Source: Amaricoccus sp. (GTDB lineage Bacteria; Pseudomonadota; Alphaproteobacteria; Rhodobacterales; Rhodobacteraceae). From it: a stretch of 64,000 nucleotides of DNA. A program made the position numbers and the translations under genes. How positions within the stretch are numbered: position 1 is the first letter of the stretch; each line of letters starts with the position of its first letter. The notes below the pieces were generated by a model, which did no database searches, was not told the origin of the DNA, and saw nothing but the letters and a program-made list of their open reading frames with translations. Where the stretch lies: positions 1 to 64,000 of the forward strand of contig NZ_JAGOMQ010000018.1 of NCBI RefSeq assembly GCF_017993425.1, written 5' to 3'. This document shows positions 1 through 12,525 of the stretch, piece after piece.

Positions 1-310
1 GGGGGCGCGCGGGCTCATGCGGCGGGTCGCTCCACGGTGAAGGCGCCCGCCATGGCCGCGACCGCGTCCTCGGGCGAGCGGGTCCAGGCATGGGCGCGGA
101 CGAAGGCGACCGTGCGGGTGACGCGGAGGCGTTCGGCGCGGGCGGGCAGGCGCCGGACGGGCTCGGGGGCGCGCGGGCTCATGCGGCGGGTCGCTCCACG
201 GTGAAGGCGCCCGCCATGGCCGCGACCGCGTCCTCGGGCGAGCGGGTCCAGGCATGGGCGCGGACGAAGGCGACCGTGCGGGTGACGCGGAAGCACTCGG
301 CGCGGGCGAG
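1..310. repeat. Partial tandem duplication of thioesterase 3' end
   Basis: Positions 1-127 are identical to positions 165-291 (offset 164 bp). About 50 further bases on the right side of each copy are still recognisably similar but diverged. The repeated segment is the 3' end of the thioesterase gene read on the minus strand. The left copy runs off the window, and its edge again shows the ATGA start/stop junction, so a third unit or a full paralogue may follow outside. Confidence 0.9.
15..182 (-). pseudogene. C-terminal fragment of a PaaI-type thioesterase
   Basis: This is a 55-codon open frame whose ATG overlaps the stop of the full thioesterase gene (ATGA). From about codon 20 its sequence equals the last 37 residues of that thioesterase. 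The hot-dog motif with the HGG and acidic residue is absent, so it cannot be an active enzyme. The first 20 residues resemble the corresponding region of the full gene but are diverged. I read it as a remnant of a tandem paralogue or of unequal recombination. Whether it is translated by coupling is unknown. Confidence 0.6.
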
Positions 311-622
311 CAGGCGCTGGCCGGGCTCGGCGGGGCGCAGGTAGTCGATGCGCAGGTCGATGGTCGCGGTCGGGCGCGACCCGGCGGGGTGCAGCATCAC
401 CGAGGCGCCGCCGCAGCTGTCGAGGAGCGCGGTGACCACGCCGCCGTGCAGCACGCCGGTGGCCGGGTCGCCGACGAAGCGGGGGTCGTAGCCGAGGGCC
501 ATGAAGGCCCAGCCGTCGCCGGCCTCGATCACCTCGATGCCGAGCGCCCGGCAGAGCGGCAGGGCGCCGAGGAACTGGCGCGCGAGCTCGGTCTTGCCGG
601 TGGGGGCGGCGGGGGGCTGCAT
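179..622 (-). CDS. PaaI-family hot-dog thioesterase
   Basis: The 147-residue protein has the length and motif layout of the PaaI/YigI acyl-CoA thioesterase family: a hot-dog fold core with HGGVV at residues 59-63 and the downstream acidic residue Asp68 in the central helix. Such enzymes hydrolyse acyl- or aryl-CoA thioesters in the cytoplasm. The substrate cannot be told from sequence. I chose the ATG at 622 because an AGGAGAG ribosome site precedes it; the longer open frame upstream is low-complexity shadow sequence. Its 3' end is duplicated immediately downstream. Confidence 0.88.
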   Translation of the reverse strand: MQPPAAPTGKTELARQFLGALPLCRALGIEVIEAGDGWAFMALGYDPRFVGDPATGVLHGGVVTALLDSCGGASVMLHPAGSRPTATIDLRIDYLRPAEPGQRLLARAECFRVTRTVAFVRAHAWTRSPEDAVAAMAGAFTVERPAA

Positions 623-820
623 GGATTCTCTCCTGACGGGCGCAGATGGGCACATGCCGGCGGCGGGCGCAAGGCTGGCGCCGCGCGTCCTCCGGCGCGG
701 CAGCAGGCGGGGGCGGCGGGCGGGGTCCCTGCCTCGCCGCAGGGCCGTTCCGGCCCCGGGGATCCGGTCGGGAAGGCGCACACGCCTCCTGCCTTGTCCC
801 GCACGACGGCGGGGCCGGGC
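623..820. other. Upstream spacer with no recognised gene
   Basis: Between the thioesterase start and repeat A1 I see only GC-rich non-coding sequence. The long open frames here are antisense shadows. No clear promoter hexamers were found. Confidence 0.5.
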
Positions 821-821
821 G

Positions 822-1085
822 CCCTCATGGCCAATCGCGATGCTGTCGGACGGGACCGGGCAGATGCGAACGGGCGGCCTCTCGACCATGTTTGTTTCCG
901 TGCAAATATAATTCGAAATATATATGCAAATATTTTGAATATAAACGGTGAAATCATTGCACAGTCATCAGCGCCGCATTTCGCGGCGCCGTTCGATTCA
1001 CTTGCAGCTTGTGCCCTTCCTGTCCCGGCCGCTCCGCGTCGGGGAGGTTGACATGCGGGCGCCCTCGCGAGGCGGGACGGCGCCG
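822..1085 (+). repeat. Repeat A copy 1
   Basis: The AT-rich start (around 901-950), the GCGCCGC/GCGGCGC hairpin (about 970-990) and the GC-rich tail match the other A copies. The copy is the most diverged: the AT block carries an insertion and the CATGCGCATG palindrome has decayed. About 80 bp upstream (822-900) are also shared with copy 4 only, including the string CTCGACCATG, so copies 1 and 4 form a subtype. Its GC-rich end lies about 40 bp from the stop of the LysR gene at 1121. Confidence 0.82.
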
Positions 1086-1120
1086 CTGGTCGATCCTTGC
1101 CGCCTCGGTCGTGCAGGCCC

Positions 1121-2011
1121 TCACACCTGCGAGCGCAGCCAGGAGACGAAGGCCTTGAGCGGCGGGCGCATCACGCCGGGGCGGGTGACGATCCAGTAGC
1201 CGGCGCCCTCGTCGGCGAGACCGCCCCCCGGCGGCGGGGCGAAGACCTCGACGAGGCGGCCGGCGGCGATCTCGGCCAGCGCCGCGGGCCGCGCCATCAC
1301 CGAGATGCCGATCCCGGCGCGCACCGCCTCGAGCATGGAGTGGTTGGGGACCTGGGTCACGGTGCGGCGCGGCCCCTCGACCACCCCCTGCTCGGCGAGC
1401 CAGCGGGTCATCTCGTTGGCGCCGATCTCGACGATCCACGGCAGGTCGAGGAGGTCCGCGGCGGCGGCGACCCGCCGCCCCGCCACGAGCCCGGGCGCCG
1501 CGACGATCATGAAGTCCGAGGGAAGCAGCAGCTCGCAGGAAAGCCCGGCCCAGTCGCCCCTGCCGTAGCGGATGGCGACGTCGACGCCGCCGGGGGCGAG
1601 CTCGACGAGGTCGTAGGTCGGGTTCAGCAGCAGGTCGAGGTCGGGATGGGCGACGAGGAACGCCGGCAGCCGCGGCATCAGCCAGGCGCTGGCGAAGAGC
1701 GGGGTGACGGTCACCTGCAACGGCCGCCCGGCGTCCGCGCCGGTCAGCTCGTCGACGCCGCGGCGGATCTGGCGGAACCCCTCCTGGAGCGCCGCCGCGA
1801 GGCGCGCCCCCTCCGGCGTCAGCGCGAGCCGCCGGCCGCCGCCTCGGTCGACGAGCGTGGCCCCCAGCCGGTCCTCCAGCGCGCGGACCTGCTGGCTGAC
1901 CGCGGCGTGGCTGACGTTGAGCGCCGCCCCGGCGGCGGTGAAGCTGCCGGTCTGGGCCAGCGCGGCAAAGGCGCGGAGCGCGCCGAGGGAGGGGAGGGTC
2001 AGCCAGTCCAT
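1121..2011 (-). CDS. LysR-family transcriptional regulator (GcvA/AmpR-like)
   Basis: The 296-residue protein carries an N-terminal winged helix-turn-helix (about residues 8-65, with the typical GSFTAAGAALNVSHAAVSQQ recognition-helix pattern) and a periplasmic-binding-like effector domain. The pattern LTPEGARLAAAL after the HTH and the short effector domain resemble the GcvA/AmpR branch. The target is unknown. It is divergent from the DUF1127 gene. A dyad with T-N11-A geometry lies directly before the ATG and overlaps the AAGGA ribosome site, which may allow autoregulation. Confidence 0.9.
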   Translation of the reverse strand: MDWLTLPSLGALRAFAALAQTGSFTAAGAALNVSHAAVSQQVRALEDRLGATLVDRGGGRRLALTPEGARLAAALQEGFRQIRRGVDELTGADAGRPLQVTVTPLFASAWLMPRLPAFLVAHPDLDLLLNPTYDLVELAPGGVDVAIRYGRGDWAGLSCELLLPSDFMIVAAPGLVAGRRVAAAADLLDLPWIVEIGANEMTRWLAEQGVVEGPRRTVTQVPNHSMLEAVRAGIGISVMARPAALAEIAAGRLVEVFAPPPGGGLADEGAGYWIVTRPGVMRPPLKAFVSWLRSQV

Positions 2012-2013
2012 GC

Positions 2014-2028
2014 GTAAGGCGTCCTTAC
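2014..2028. promoter_or_regulatory. T-N11-A dyad overlapping the LysR ribosome site
   Basis: The sequence GTAAGG-CGT-CCTTAC is a perfect inverted repeat with T-N11-A spacing, the usual LysR-type operator geometry. It sits 3 bp upstream of the LysR start codon and contains its Shine-Dalgarno sequence, an unusual place for such an operator. Confidence 0.45.
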
Positions 2029-2267
2029 AGCGGCGAAGCTTTCCTGAGTCGCAGGAATGCCCGGAATCGGCGATTATCTCAAGTGTTCGGACGCAAGGTT
2101 CGGGAGGCGCGCCTGTCGGGAATTCTTGCAGAGTGCCTTTCGGTGGCCGTTCGCGCCGACGCCTGGTCGCCCGTCCCGTCGGACGGGGTCCGGACGACGG
2201 CGGGGGGCTTGCGGTTCCGGCGATCGGGGTCCGCGCGGCGACGCGCCGCCTCGGGATGGAGGATCAG

Positions 2268-2507
2268 ATGATGACGCATGTTCGGCAGGATGACTTCGGG
2301 TTCGGGACCGCGGCGGGTCGCGGCGGCGACGGGTTCCTCCGTCGCGTGGCGGCGGAGCTGCGCGCCTGGCGGGCGGCGCGGGCGCAGCGGGCGGGCGACC
2401 GCCGGGCCGGCCTGCGGCTGGCGTTGCTGGACGAGTATCTGCTGCGCGACATCGGCGTGACCCGCGGCGACGCGGTGCGTCTCGCGCTCGGCAGGGAGCA
2501 GAAGTAA
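2268..2507 (+). CDS. DUF1127 (YjiS-like) small protein
   Basis: The 79-residue protein ends in a DUF1127 domain: Arg-rich helix, then LLDEYLLRDIGVTRGDAVRLA (split here only by length limits of the family motif). DUF1127 proteins are small, basic and often bind RNA or act in stress, phosphate or carbon metabolism in alphaproteobacteria; a specific role is not visible here. The start at 2268 is preferred because GGAGG lies 5-8 bp upstream; an ATG at 2256 in the same frame would place the ribosome site inside the gene. It stands alone and is followed by two strong hairpins. Confidence 0.85.
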   Translation: MMTHVRQDDFGFGTAAGRGGDGFLRRVAAELRAWRAARAQRAGDRRAGLRLALLDEYLLRDIGVTRGDAVRLALGREQK

Positions 2508-2514
2508 CCGACCG

Positions 2515-2539
2515 CGCCGCGCCCGGGACGGGCGCGGCG
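2515..2539 (+). terminator. Hairpin after DUF1127 gene
   Basis: A 10-bp perfect stem (CGCCGCGCCC / GGGCGCGGCG) with a 5-base loop starts 8 bp after the stop codon. It is followed by TTCGG, with no long T-run. Confidence 0.6.
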
Positions 2540-2559
2540 TTCGGACGGGGGATGCGAGG

Positions 2560-2587
2560 GGCGGGGCGCGCGGGCGCCCCGCCCTTT
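2560..2587 (+). terminator. Second hairpin with short T-run
   Basis: A 9-bp stem (GGCGGGGCG / CGCCCCGCC) with a 6-base loop is followed directly by CTTTC. Together with the preceding hairpin it forms a tandem terminator for the DUF1127 transcript. Confidence 0.6.
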
Positions 2588-2783
2588 CGCGTCAGGAGGG
2601 CTGCGGGGGATCGCGCCGGGCGGGCGGGCGTGGTTGCACGTGGCTCGGGGCGACCTCTCCGGAGCGCATCGGCGCGCCAGACATGGCGGGCGCGCAGCGC
2701 CGGCCGGGGCGCTGCCGGATCGGCGGGAAGCCGGCGCCGTTGCGGCTCGTCCCGGGCGAAGCGATCAGGCGGGGGGCAGGAGA

Positions 2784-3524
2784 TCAGGCGTCGGGGGGCT
2801 CGTCGGGCGGGGTCGGGGCGAGGACGCCGCGGCGTTGCAGCCAGCCGGCGACGAGGAGGCAGCCGAGCGCCCAGCCGGCGCCGGCGGCCCAGCCGGCGAG
2901 GACGTCCGTCGGCCAGTGGACCCCGAGATAGACCCGGCTCGTCCCGACGAGGAGGGTGAGCAGGATCGCCACCGCGAGGATGTAGATGCGGACGCGGCGG
3001 CGCTTCTCGACGCGGGCGAGCATGACGGCGAGGGTGAGGTAGACCACCGCCGCCATCATGGCGTGGGAGCTCGGGAAGGACGAGGTGTAGGTGACGGCCC
3101 CGTGCGGCACGAGGTCGGGGCGCGGGCGGTCGAAGCCGCCCTTGAGGAGGAGGCTCGCCGCGATCCCGGAGGCGCTCGCGCCGAGGACGAGGGCGGTCGC
3201 GCCGCGGCGGCCGATCAGCCAGAGGTAGCCGGCCGCCGTCAGCGTGACCATGACGAGCACGCCGGTGCCGCCGAGCGCGGTGACGTCGCGGGCGAGCTCC
3301 GCCACCCAGACCGGGCCGAGCGGGTCGGCGGGGTCGCCGGGATCGCGCAGCGCGAGGAGGACCGCCACGTCGAAGCGGTGGGTCTCGCCCTCGCGCATCT
3401 CGTCGGCGAGCCGGGCGAAGGCCCAGCCGCAGGCGGAGATGACGAGGAGGAGGATCAGCGCGCGCCGGCCCACGAGGGGTCGCGCGCGGTCGAGGGCGTC
3501 GCGGGCGAGGCGGCGGAGGGTCAT
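2784..3524 (-). CDS. PAP2-superfamily membrane phosphatase
   Basis: The 246-residue protein has about six hydrophobic segments and all three PAP2 signature motifs: K-x6-RP (LKGGFDRPRP), PSSH (SFPSSHA) and SR-x5-H-x3-D (SRVYLGVHWPTD). These form the vanadate-haloperoxidase-like active site of lipid phosphatases acting on phosphatidic acid, undecaprenyl diphosphate or similar substrates at the outer face of the inner membrane. I chose the ATG at 3524; codons further upstream belong to repeat B1, which ends about 14 bp before the start. No strong ribosome site is visible. Confidence 0.88.
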   Translation of the reverse strand: MTLRRLARDALDRARPLVGRRALILLLVISACGWAFARLADEMREGETHRFDVAVLLALRDPGDPADPLGPVWVAELARDVTALGGTGVLVMVTLTAAGYLWLIGRRGATALVLGASASGIAASLLLKGGFDRPRPDLVPHGAVTYTSSFPSSHAMMAAVVYLTLAVMLARVEKRRRVRIYILAVAILLTLLVGTSRVYLGVHWPTDVLAGWAAGAGWALGCLLVAGWLQRRGVLAPTPPDEPPDA

Positions 3525-3537
3525 GCCGGCGCCCGGG

Positions 3538-3882
3538 CTACGGCGTTCACACATCCCGGCTGAAGCCACGGATCGGGAGGAATGGGCCGCGACGTCGAAG
3601 CCCGACGGATTTGACCCGCGGCAAATCCGTCCGCGATCGCCCCTGCGGGGGGCGAGCGCGATTCCGCGCTCGCCGGGGCGCTCACGGACGGATTGCGCGC
3701 GACGGAGAAATCTTCACCCCTGACGACCTCCGCGCCAGCGCGCTCCGGTCGTCGGCGCGGCGAAAGCCGTGCTTTCGCTTGTCGCGCCGCAGCCTCGCGG
3801 GCGGAGCCCGCTTCGGTCGGTCGGCTATCGGCTTCCTGTCGTTCGGTCCATGGCGGCTGGAGGAGACGTGTGAATTCGCTAG
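3538..3882 (+). repeat. Repeat B copy 1
   Basis: About 345 bp nearly identical to 52968-53312 and, for its central 240 bp, to 8752-8990. It contains a 9-bp hairpin ACGGATTTG/CAAATCCGT, a long imperfect stem between CCGTCCGCGATCGCCCC and its complement, an inner 10-bp stem GGCGAGCGCG/CGCGCTCGCC, and a hairpin around GCGGCGAAAGC. There is no plausible gene in it on either strand. Confidence 0.9.
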
Positions 3883-4088
3883 GCGTCCGGGAACTGGCGG
3901 GGCCGGGCTGGCGGTCATGTTCGAAGCGGGGGGTCGTGTGGGCTCCGGGGGGTTGTCCGCCCGGCCTGACCCGCCGCGCCGGCGGCTGCGCCCGGGTCCG
4001 GGGTTCTGGCGGGGGCGTCGGGTTTATTTCGTCAATTTGGCACGAATATAGCGGCGTAGACAAATGCTTGCGGAGCGCATCGCAATAT

Positions 4089-4319
4089 TGCGCGCAAATA
4101 TATTTCGAAATATTTTGAATATGAACGGTGAAAATCATTGCATCGTTATCAGCGCCGCATCTCGCGGCGCCGCTTGACTCACTTCGAGGTTCCGCCGTCC
4201 CCGCCCCTGCCGCTCCGCGTCGAGCCGGGCGGCATGCGCATGTCGCCCGGCGGGCGCCGTCGCGGGACAGGCCTTTCCGCTCGGGAAGGCCGGAGACGTC
4301 GGGAGGCCGGCTGGCCGGA
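4089..4319 (+). repeat. Repeat A copy 2
   Basis: The element starts with the AT block (TGCGCGCAAATATATTTCGA), continues with the GCGCCGC/GCGGCGC hairpin, the palindrome centred on CATGCGCATG at 4225-4250 (one mismatch), and a terminal hairpin GGCCTTTCC/GGGAAGGCC. Its GC end lies about 23 bp from the stop of the alkB-like gene at 4342. It follows repeat B1 by about 200 bp. Confidence 0.92.
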
Positions 4320-4341
4320 TCGCGGCAGGGGGCGGCGGGGA

Positions 4342-4938
4342 TCATGCGACCACGCGGCAGGTGAGGTTGAGGCGGCCGCCCTCGGGGAGGAGGCGGGAGG
4401 AGCCGAAGCGGATGCGGTCGATCCCGTGATAGGCCAGGCGGGCGGGGCCGGCCATGACGACGACGTCGCCGCTCTCGAGCTCGATGGCGGCGGTGGGGTC
4501 GTCGCGGCTGAGTCCGCCCATGCGGAAGAGCGCGCTGTCGCCGAGGCTGACGGAGAGGACGGGCCAGCGGAAGTCGCCCTCGTCGGCGTCGCGGTGGAGG
4601 CCCATGCGGGCCTTGGCGCCGTAGAAGTTGACGAGGCAGCAGTCGGGGTCGCGCTCCGGCGCGCAGAGCTCGCGCCAGAGGGCGAGGACGGCGGCGGGGA
4701 TCGGCGGCCAGGCGCCGCCGGCGGGGTGGCGGGGCTCGTAGCGGTAGCCGCGGCGGTCGGTGACCCAGCCGAGGCGGCCGGCGGAGGTCATGCGCACGCT
4801 CATCGGCTTGCCCCAGGGGGTGACGGGGGCGAAGAACGGCGCGGCGGCGGCGACGGCGCGCAGGTCCTCGACCAGCGCCCCCTGCGCGGCGGCGTCGAGG
4901 CGGCCCTTGTGGATCAGAAACCCGTTAACCTCGAGCAT
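4342..4938 (-). CDS. alkB: AlkB-family 2-oxoglutarate/Fe(II) dioxygenase
   Basis: The 198-residue protein has the AlkB signature: iron ligands His115 and Asp117 in MGLHRDAD, His171 in LAYHG, and the 2-oxoglutarate-binding RLNLTCR near the C terminus (Arg189, Arg195). AlkB proteins remove methyl groups from N1-methyladenine and N3-methylcytosine in DNA or RNA by oxidative demethylation. It is a single gene divergent from the macA-like gene, 150 bp away, and no ada-like partner is present. Confidence 0.92.
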   Translation of the reverse strand: MLEVNGFLIHKGRLDAAAQGALVEDLRAVAAAAPFFAPVTPWGKPMSVRMTSAGRLGWVTDRRGYRYEPRHPAGGAWPPIPAAVLALWRELCAPERDPDCCLVNFYGAKARMGLHRDADEGDFRWPVLSVSLGDSALFRMGGLSRDDPTAAIELESGDVVVMAGPARLAYHGIDRIRFGSSRLLPEGGRLNLTCRVVA

Positions 4939-5088
4939 CCGTGCGTTCCTTCCGGGGGCAACCCGGACTTAGGATGGCGGCGGCGGTTTCGCCAGACGCC
5001 GGCAGCCCCCATGTGGACGGGGTGGGGCGCGACGGAAGCGCGGGCCGGGCGCGTTGAAGCCCGGGAAGAGGACGGAAGCGAGGGCCGG

Positions 5089-6513
5089 ATGGCGGGACAT
5101 CTTCGCGACGCGGCGGACAAGGCGCCGCTGCATCCGGTGCGGGCCGAGGCCGGCGCGCCGGCGCAGCCGCGCGCGGTGGAGGCCCCGGCCGCGGCGCAGC
5201 CGCGGGTGGTCGAGCCGGCGGCGCAGCCACGCGTGGTCGAGCCGGCGGCGCAGCCGCGGGTGGTGGAGTCTCCGGCGGCGCAGCCGCGGGTGGCGGAGCC
5301 GCCAGCGGGGCCGGGGAAGCGGCGGGGGCGCGGGCGGTGGGTCGTGGGCGCGCTGGCGGCGGCGGCGGCCGTGGCGGCCGGGCTCTGGCTGCGGCCGGCG
5401 GCGGAGACCGCTTCGGCGCCGATCACCGCGCCGGTGGCGCTCGGCACGGTCGAGGAGAGCGTGCTGGCGACCGGGCTCCTGAAGCCGACGGACCTGGTGG
5501 CGGTCGGCGCGCAGGTGTCGGGGCGGATCGTCAACCTCGCGGTGAGCCTCGGGCAGGAGGTGCGCGCCGGCGACCTGATCGCCGAGATCGACCCGGCCCC
5601 CCGCGAGAACGCCATCCGCATCGCGGAGGCCGCGCTGGCGGAGGTGCGGGCCGAGCGGACGGAGCAGGAGGCGACGCTGGCCGAGCAGCGGCGGGTGCTG
5701 GCGCGGCGCGAGGCGCTGGCGGCGCGCGCGGCGATCTCGGAGGCCGACGCGGAGACCGCGGCCTCGGAGGTCGAGGTGACGCAGGCGCGGATCGACGCGC
5801 TCGACGCGCGGATCCGCTCGGCGGAGGTGGCGGTCGAGGACGCGCGGATCGACCTCGGCTATGCGCGGATCACCGCGCCGGGCGACGGGACGGTGCTCGC
5901 GGTGGTGGCGCAGCAGGGGCAGACGGTCAACGCGACGCAGACGACGCCGACGATCGTGGTGCTGGGCAGGCTCGACGTGATGAGCGTCGAGGCGGAGATC
6001 TCGGAGGCCGACGTGGTGCGGGTCGCGCCCGGGCAGGCGGCGTGGTTCACCATCGTCGGCGATCCGGAGACGCGGTATCCGGCGACGCTCGCCTCGATCG
6101 CGCCGGCGCCGACCTCGATCACCAAGGACACGCTGCTGACCGGCGAGGCGTCGACGGCCAACGAGGAGGCGATCTACTACAACGGCATCCTGACGGTGCC
6201 GAACCCGGACGGGCGGCTCCGGACCTACATGACCGCGCAGGTGCATCTGGTGCTCGGCCGCGCCGAGGACGTGCCGACGATCCCGGCGGCGGCGCTGGGG
6301 GCGCGCAACGCGGACGGGACGCGGGCGGCGACGGTGGTGGGCGCGGAGGGCGCGCTGGAGACGCGGACGGTGACAACGGGGCTCGCGGACGATGCGCTCG
6401 TCGAGGTGCGCTCGGGGCTCGCGGTCGGCGAGAACGTAGCGATCGGCGACGTCGGCGCCGCGCCGGCGCGCTCGACGGCGGCGCGGCGCGGGCCGCCGCC
6501 GATGGGGTTCTGA
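5089..6513 (+). CDS. macA: MacA/HlyD-like periplasmic adaptor subunit
   Basis: The 474-residue protein has one transmembrane helix (about residues 85-102), then a membrane-fusion-protein layout: a lipoyl-like half (QVSGRIVNLAVSLGQEVRAGDLIAEID), a coiled-coil hairpin rich in A, E and R, the second lipoyl half (YARITAPGDGTVLAVVAQQG) and beta-barrel and membrane-proximal domains. It would link the MacB-like transporter to an outer-membrane channel. The cytoplasmic N terminus is unusually long and holds about five imperfect repeats of AAQPRVVEP. The start at 5089 is the best ATG before this region; the open frame extends further upstream without support. Confidence 0.85.
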   Translation: MAGHLRDAADKAPLHPVRAEAGAPAQPRAVEAPAAAQPRVVEPAAQPRVVEPAAQPRVVESPAAQPRVAEPPAGPGKRRGRGRWVVGALAAAAAVAAGLWLRPAAETASAPITAPVALGTVEESVLATGLLKPTDLVAVGAQVSGRIVNLAVSLGQEVRAGDLIAEIDPAPRENAIRIAEAALAEVRAERTEQEATLAEQRRVLARREALAARAAISEADAETAASEVEVTQARIDALDARIRSAEVAVEDARIDLGYARITAPGDGTVLAVVAQQGQTVNATQTTPTIVVLGRLDVMSVEAEISEADVVRVAPGQAAWFTIVGDPETRYPATLASIAPAPTSITKDTLLTGEASTANEEAIYYNGILTVPNPDGRLRTYMTAQVHLVLGRAEDVPTIPAAALGARNADGTRAATVVGAEGALETRTVTTGLADDALVEVRSGLAVGENVAIGDVGAAPARSTAARRGPPPMGF

Positions 6514-6649
6514 GCGGCGGATGCGGCGTGGTTAACACGCGTGATAGGGTGGTCATGCTCTTGAAGTCGTTCGGTGAAACGGATCGTCGTGATTATGCGG
6601 GCGTGCGCCTCGTCGGCGGGCGCGGCCGGACGGAGGGGGCGGACTGACC

Positions 6650-8590
<1,941 letters not shown>

Positions 8591-8751
8591 GGCGGCGGGG
8601 CGGGCCCCGTTTCGCCGGGAGCGGCGCGGGCCTGCTCGCCGGTCGCGCGCGTGAAATCCGCATCAAGATGTTGATCCGGTTGGATGATCCGGAATCCGTC
8701 AACCGATTCTCACACTGCACGACAGTGGAGAGGAAGCCCGGCCCGAGGCTG

Positions 8752-8990
8752 GCCGCGACGCCGACGCCAGACGGATTTGACCCGTGGCAAATCCGTCCGC
8801 GATCGCCCCTGCGGGGGGCGAGCGCGATTCCGCGCTCGCCGGGGCGATCACGGACGGATGGCGCGCGACGGGGAAATCTGGCCCCCCCACGGCTTCCGCG
8901 CGCAACCGCGCTCCAGCCGTCGGCGCGGCGAAAGCCGTGCTTTCGCTTGTCGCGCCGAGCCTCGCGGGCAAGCCCGCTTCGGTCGGTCGG
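8752..8990 (+). repeat. Repeat B copy 2 (partial)
   Basis: This copy begins near the GGCCGCGAC motif and ends after the GGTCGGTCGG motif. It lacks the first 45 bp and the last 55 bp of copies 1 and 3. The long stem, inner GGCGAGCGCG stem and GCGGCGAAAGC hairpin are all kept. It lies between macB and the dnaK promoter, in the same orientation as both genes. Confidence 0.88.
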
Positions 8991-9244
8991 TCGACGCGCG
9001 CGCCCCGTGGACCCAGCAGAGCAGGCAGGTGTCGAGCAGTGTGACCGATTCTTCACGAAGGTTGACGGGCGCCGGCCGGGCGGAGCTTCCGCAGGCAGGG
9101 CCGCCGTCGCGGCGGTGCGTCGCGCCGGCGGGGCGCGGGGGTGGCGGGCGGGATCGGCGCGCCCGGGCCGGGGCGCGGGCGGCTTCCGGGCGGATCGGGC
9201 CGCGCGGCGACGGAACAATCGCGCGAGCGAGCGTGGGCGCGATC

Positions 9245-9273
9245 CTTGCGGCGAAAAAGGCCGGGACCTATAT
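9245..9273 (+). promoter_or_regulatory. RpoH (sigma-32) heat-shock promoter of dnaK
   Basis: CTTG at 9245-9248 and CCTATAT at 9267-9273 are separated by 18 bp. This matches the alphaproteobacterial RpoH consensus (CTTG, 17-18 bp, CYTATNT). It lies about 110 bp before the dnaK ATG. Confidence 0.8.
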
Positions 9274-9381
9274 ACCCGCCGAGTTCGGGCTCCGCACGAA
9301 CGCGTGAGCCCAGACAGGGATGCGGGACGGGGGCCGCTCGAGGACCCGCCTCGCGACATCGCCGCAAGAAAGGACCATTGA

Positions 9382-11295
<1,914 letters not shown>

Positions 11296-11315
11296 TCCGC
11301 GAGGATCGGCTGAGG

Positions 11316-11339
11316 GCCCGCCCCCGGAAGGGGGCGGGC
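11316..11339 (+). terminator. Intercistronic hairpin between dnaK and dnaJ
   Basis: A 10-bp perfect stem GCCCGCCCCC / GGGGGCGGGC with loop GGAA starts 20 bp after the dnaK stop. There is no T-run, so it is more likely an attenuator or mRNA-stabilising structure that lowers dnaJ relative to dnaK than a full terminator. Confidence 0.6.
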
Positions 11340-11369
11340 TGATCCGTGTGAAGGTGGAACGGGCGCCGC

Positions 11370-12518
11370 ATGGCCAAGCGCGACTACTACGAGACGCTGG
11401 GCGTCGTCCGCGGCGCATCCGAGGCGGAGATCAAGAAGGCCTATCGCAAGAAGGCCATGGACCTGCATCCGGACCGCAACCAGGACAATCCGCATGCGGA
11501 GAGCCGGTTCAAGGAGGTCAACGAGGCCTACGACTGCCTGAAGGACCCGCAGAAGAAGGCCGCCTACGATCGCTTCGGCCATGCGGCCTTCGAGAACGGC
11601 GGGGGCGGCGGGTTCCGCCATGCCGGGGCCAACGCCGACTTCGCCTCGGCGTTCTCGGACGTGTTCGACGACCTCTTCGGCGACTTCATGGGCGGCGGGC
11701 GCGGCGCCGGGGCGCGGACCCAGCGGGCGACGCGGGGCGTCGACCTGCGCTACAACCTGCGCATGTCGCTGGACGAGGCCTATGCCGGCAAGCAGGCGAC
11801 GATCACGGTGCCTTCCGCCGTCGCCTGCGACGTCTGCCGCGGCTCCGGGGCCGAGGGCGGCGCGGAGCCGGCGACCTGCCCGACCTGCTCGGGCCTCGGC
11901 AAGGTGCGGGCGCAGCAGGGCTTCTTCACGGTCGAGCGCACCTGCCCGACCTGCTCGGGCCGCGGCCAGATCATCAAGAACCCGTGCAAGGCCTGCGCCG
12001 GCGCCGGCCGGGTGCGCAAGGACCGCACGCTCAACGTCACCATTCCGGCGGGGGTGGAGACCGGCACGCGGATCCGGCTGGCCGGCGAGGGTGAGGCGGG
12101 GCTGCGCGGCGGCCCGTCGGGGGACCTCTACATCTTCGTCGAGGTGACGGCGCATCCGATCTTCGAGCGCGACGCCGCCAACCTCTACTGCCGCATCCCG
12201 GTCTCGATGGCGACGGCGGCGCTCGGCGGCGAGATCGACGCGCCGACGCTCGACGGCGGCCGCACCAAGGTGAAGGTGCCGGCGGGGGTGCAGTCGGGCA
12301 AGCAGCTGCGGCTGCGCGGCAAGGGGATGCCGGCGCTGCGCGGCGGCGTGTCGGGCGATCTCTACATCGAGCTGGCGGTGGAGACCCCGGTGAACCTGAC
12401 CCAGCGCCAGCGCGACCTCATGCGCGAGTTCGAGGCCGCCGGCCGCGACAACCATCCGGAGACCCAGGACTTCTTCTCGCGGGTGAAGAGCTTCTGGGAA
12501 GGGATGAAGGGCGTCTGA
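11370..12518 (+). CDS. dnaJ: Chaperone protein DnaJ (Hsp40)
   Basis: The 382-residue protein is a type I DnaJ: J domain with the HPD motif in MDLHPDRN, Gly/Phe-rich linker, four zinc-binding repeats ([32 protein letters not shown]), and two C-terminal beta-barrel domains. It delivers substrates to DnaK and stimulates its ATPase. It lies 74 bp after dnaK and probably shares its heat-shock transcript. It converges with the next gene, with only 7 bp between stop codons. Confidence 0.97.
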   Translation: MAKRDYYETLGVVRGASEAEIKKAYRKKAMDLHPDRNQDNPHAESRFKEVNEAYDCLKDPQKKAAYDRFGHAAFENGGGGGFRHAGANADFASAFSDVFDDLFGDFMGGGRGAGARTQRATRGVDLRYNLRMSLDEAYAGKQATITVPSAVACDVCRGSGAEGGAEPATCPTCSGLGKVRAQQGFFTVERTCPTCSGRGQIIKNPCKACAGAGRVRKDRTLNVTIPAGVETGTRIRLAGEGEAGLRGGPSGDLYIFVEVTAHPIFERDAANLYCRIPVSMATAALGGEIDAPTLDGGRTKVKVPAGVQSGKQLRLRGKGMPALRGGVSGDLYIELAVETPVNLTQRQRDLMREFEAAGRDNHPETQDFFSRVKSFWEGMKGV

Positions 12519-12525
12519 CGCCGCC

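Noticed and set aside
3521-4345. Long open frames across repeats B1 and A2 on both strands, similar to frames in other copies
   Set aside because: They recur only because the repeats are alike; frames are open in several registers at once, start sites lack ribosome sites, and no family is recognisable.
4138-5088. Extension of the macA-like frame far upstream (open from 4138)
   Set aside because: It crosses repeat A2 and lies antisense to the well-supported alkB gene. The ATG at 5089 fits the family.
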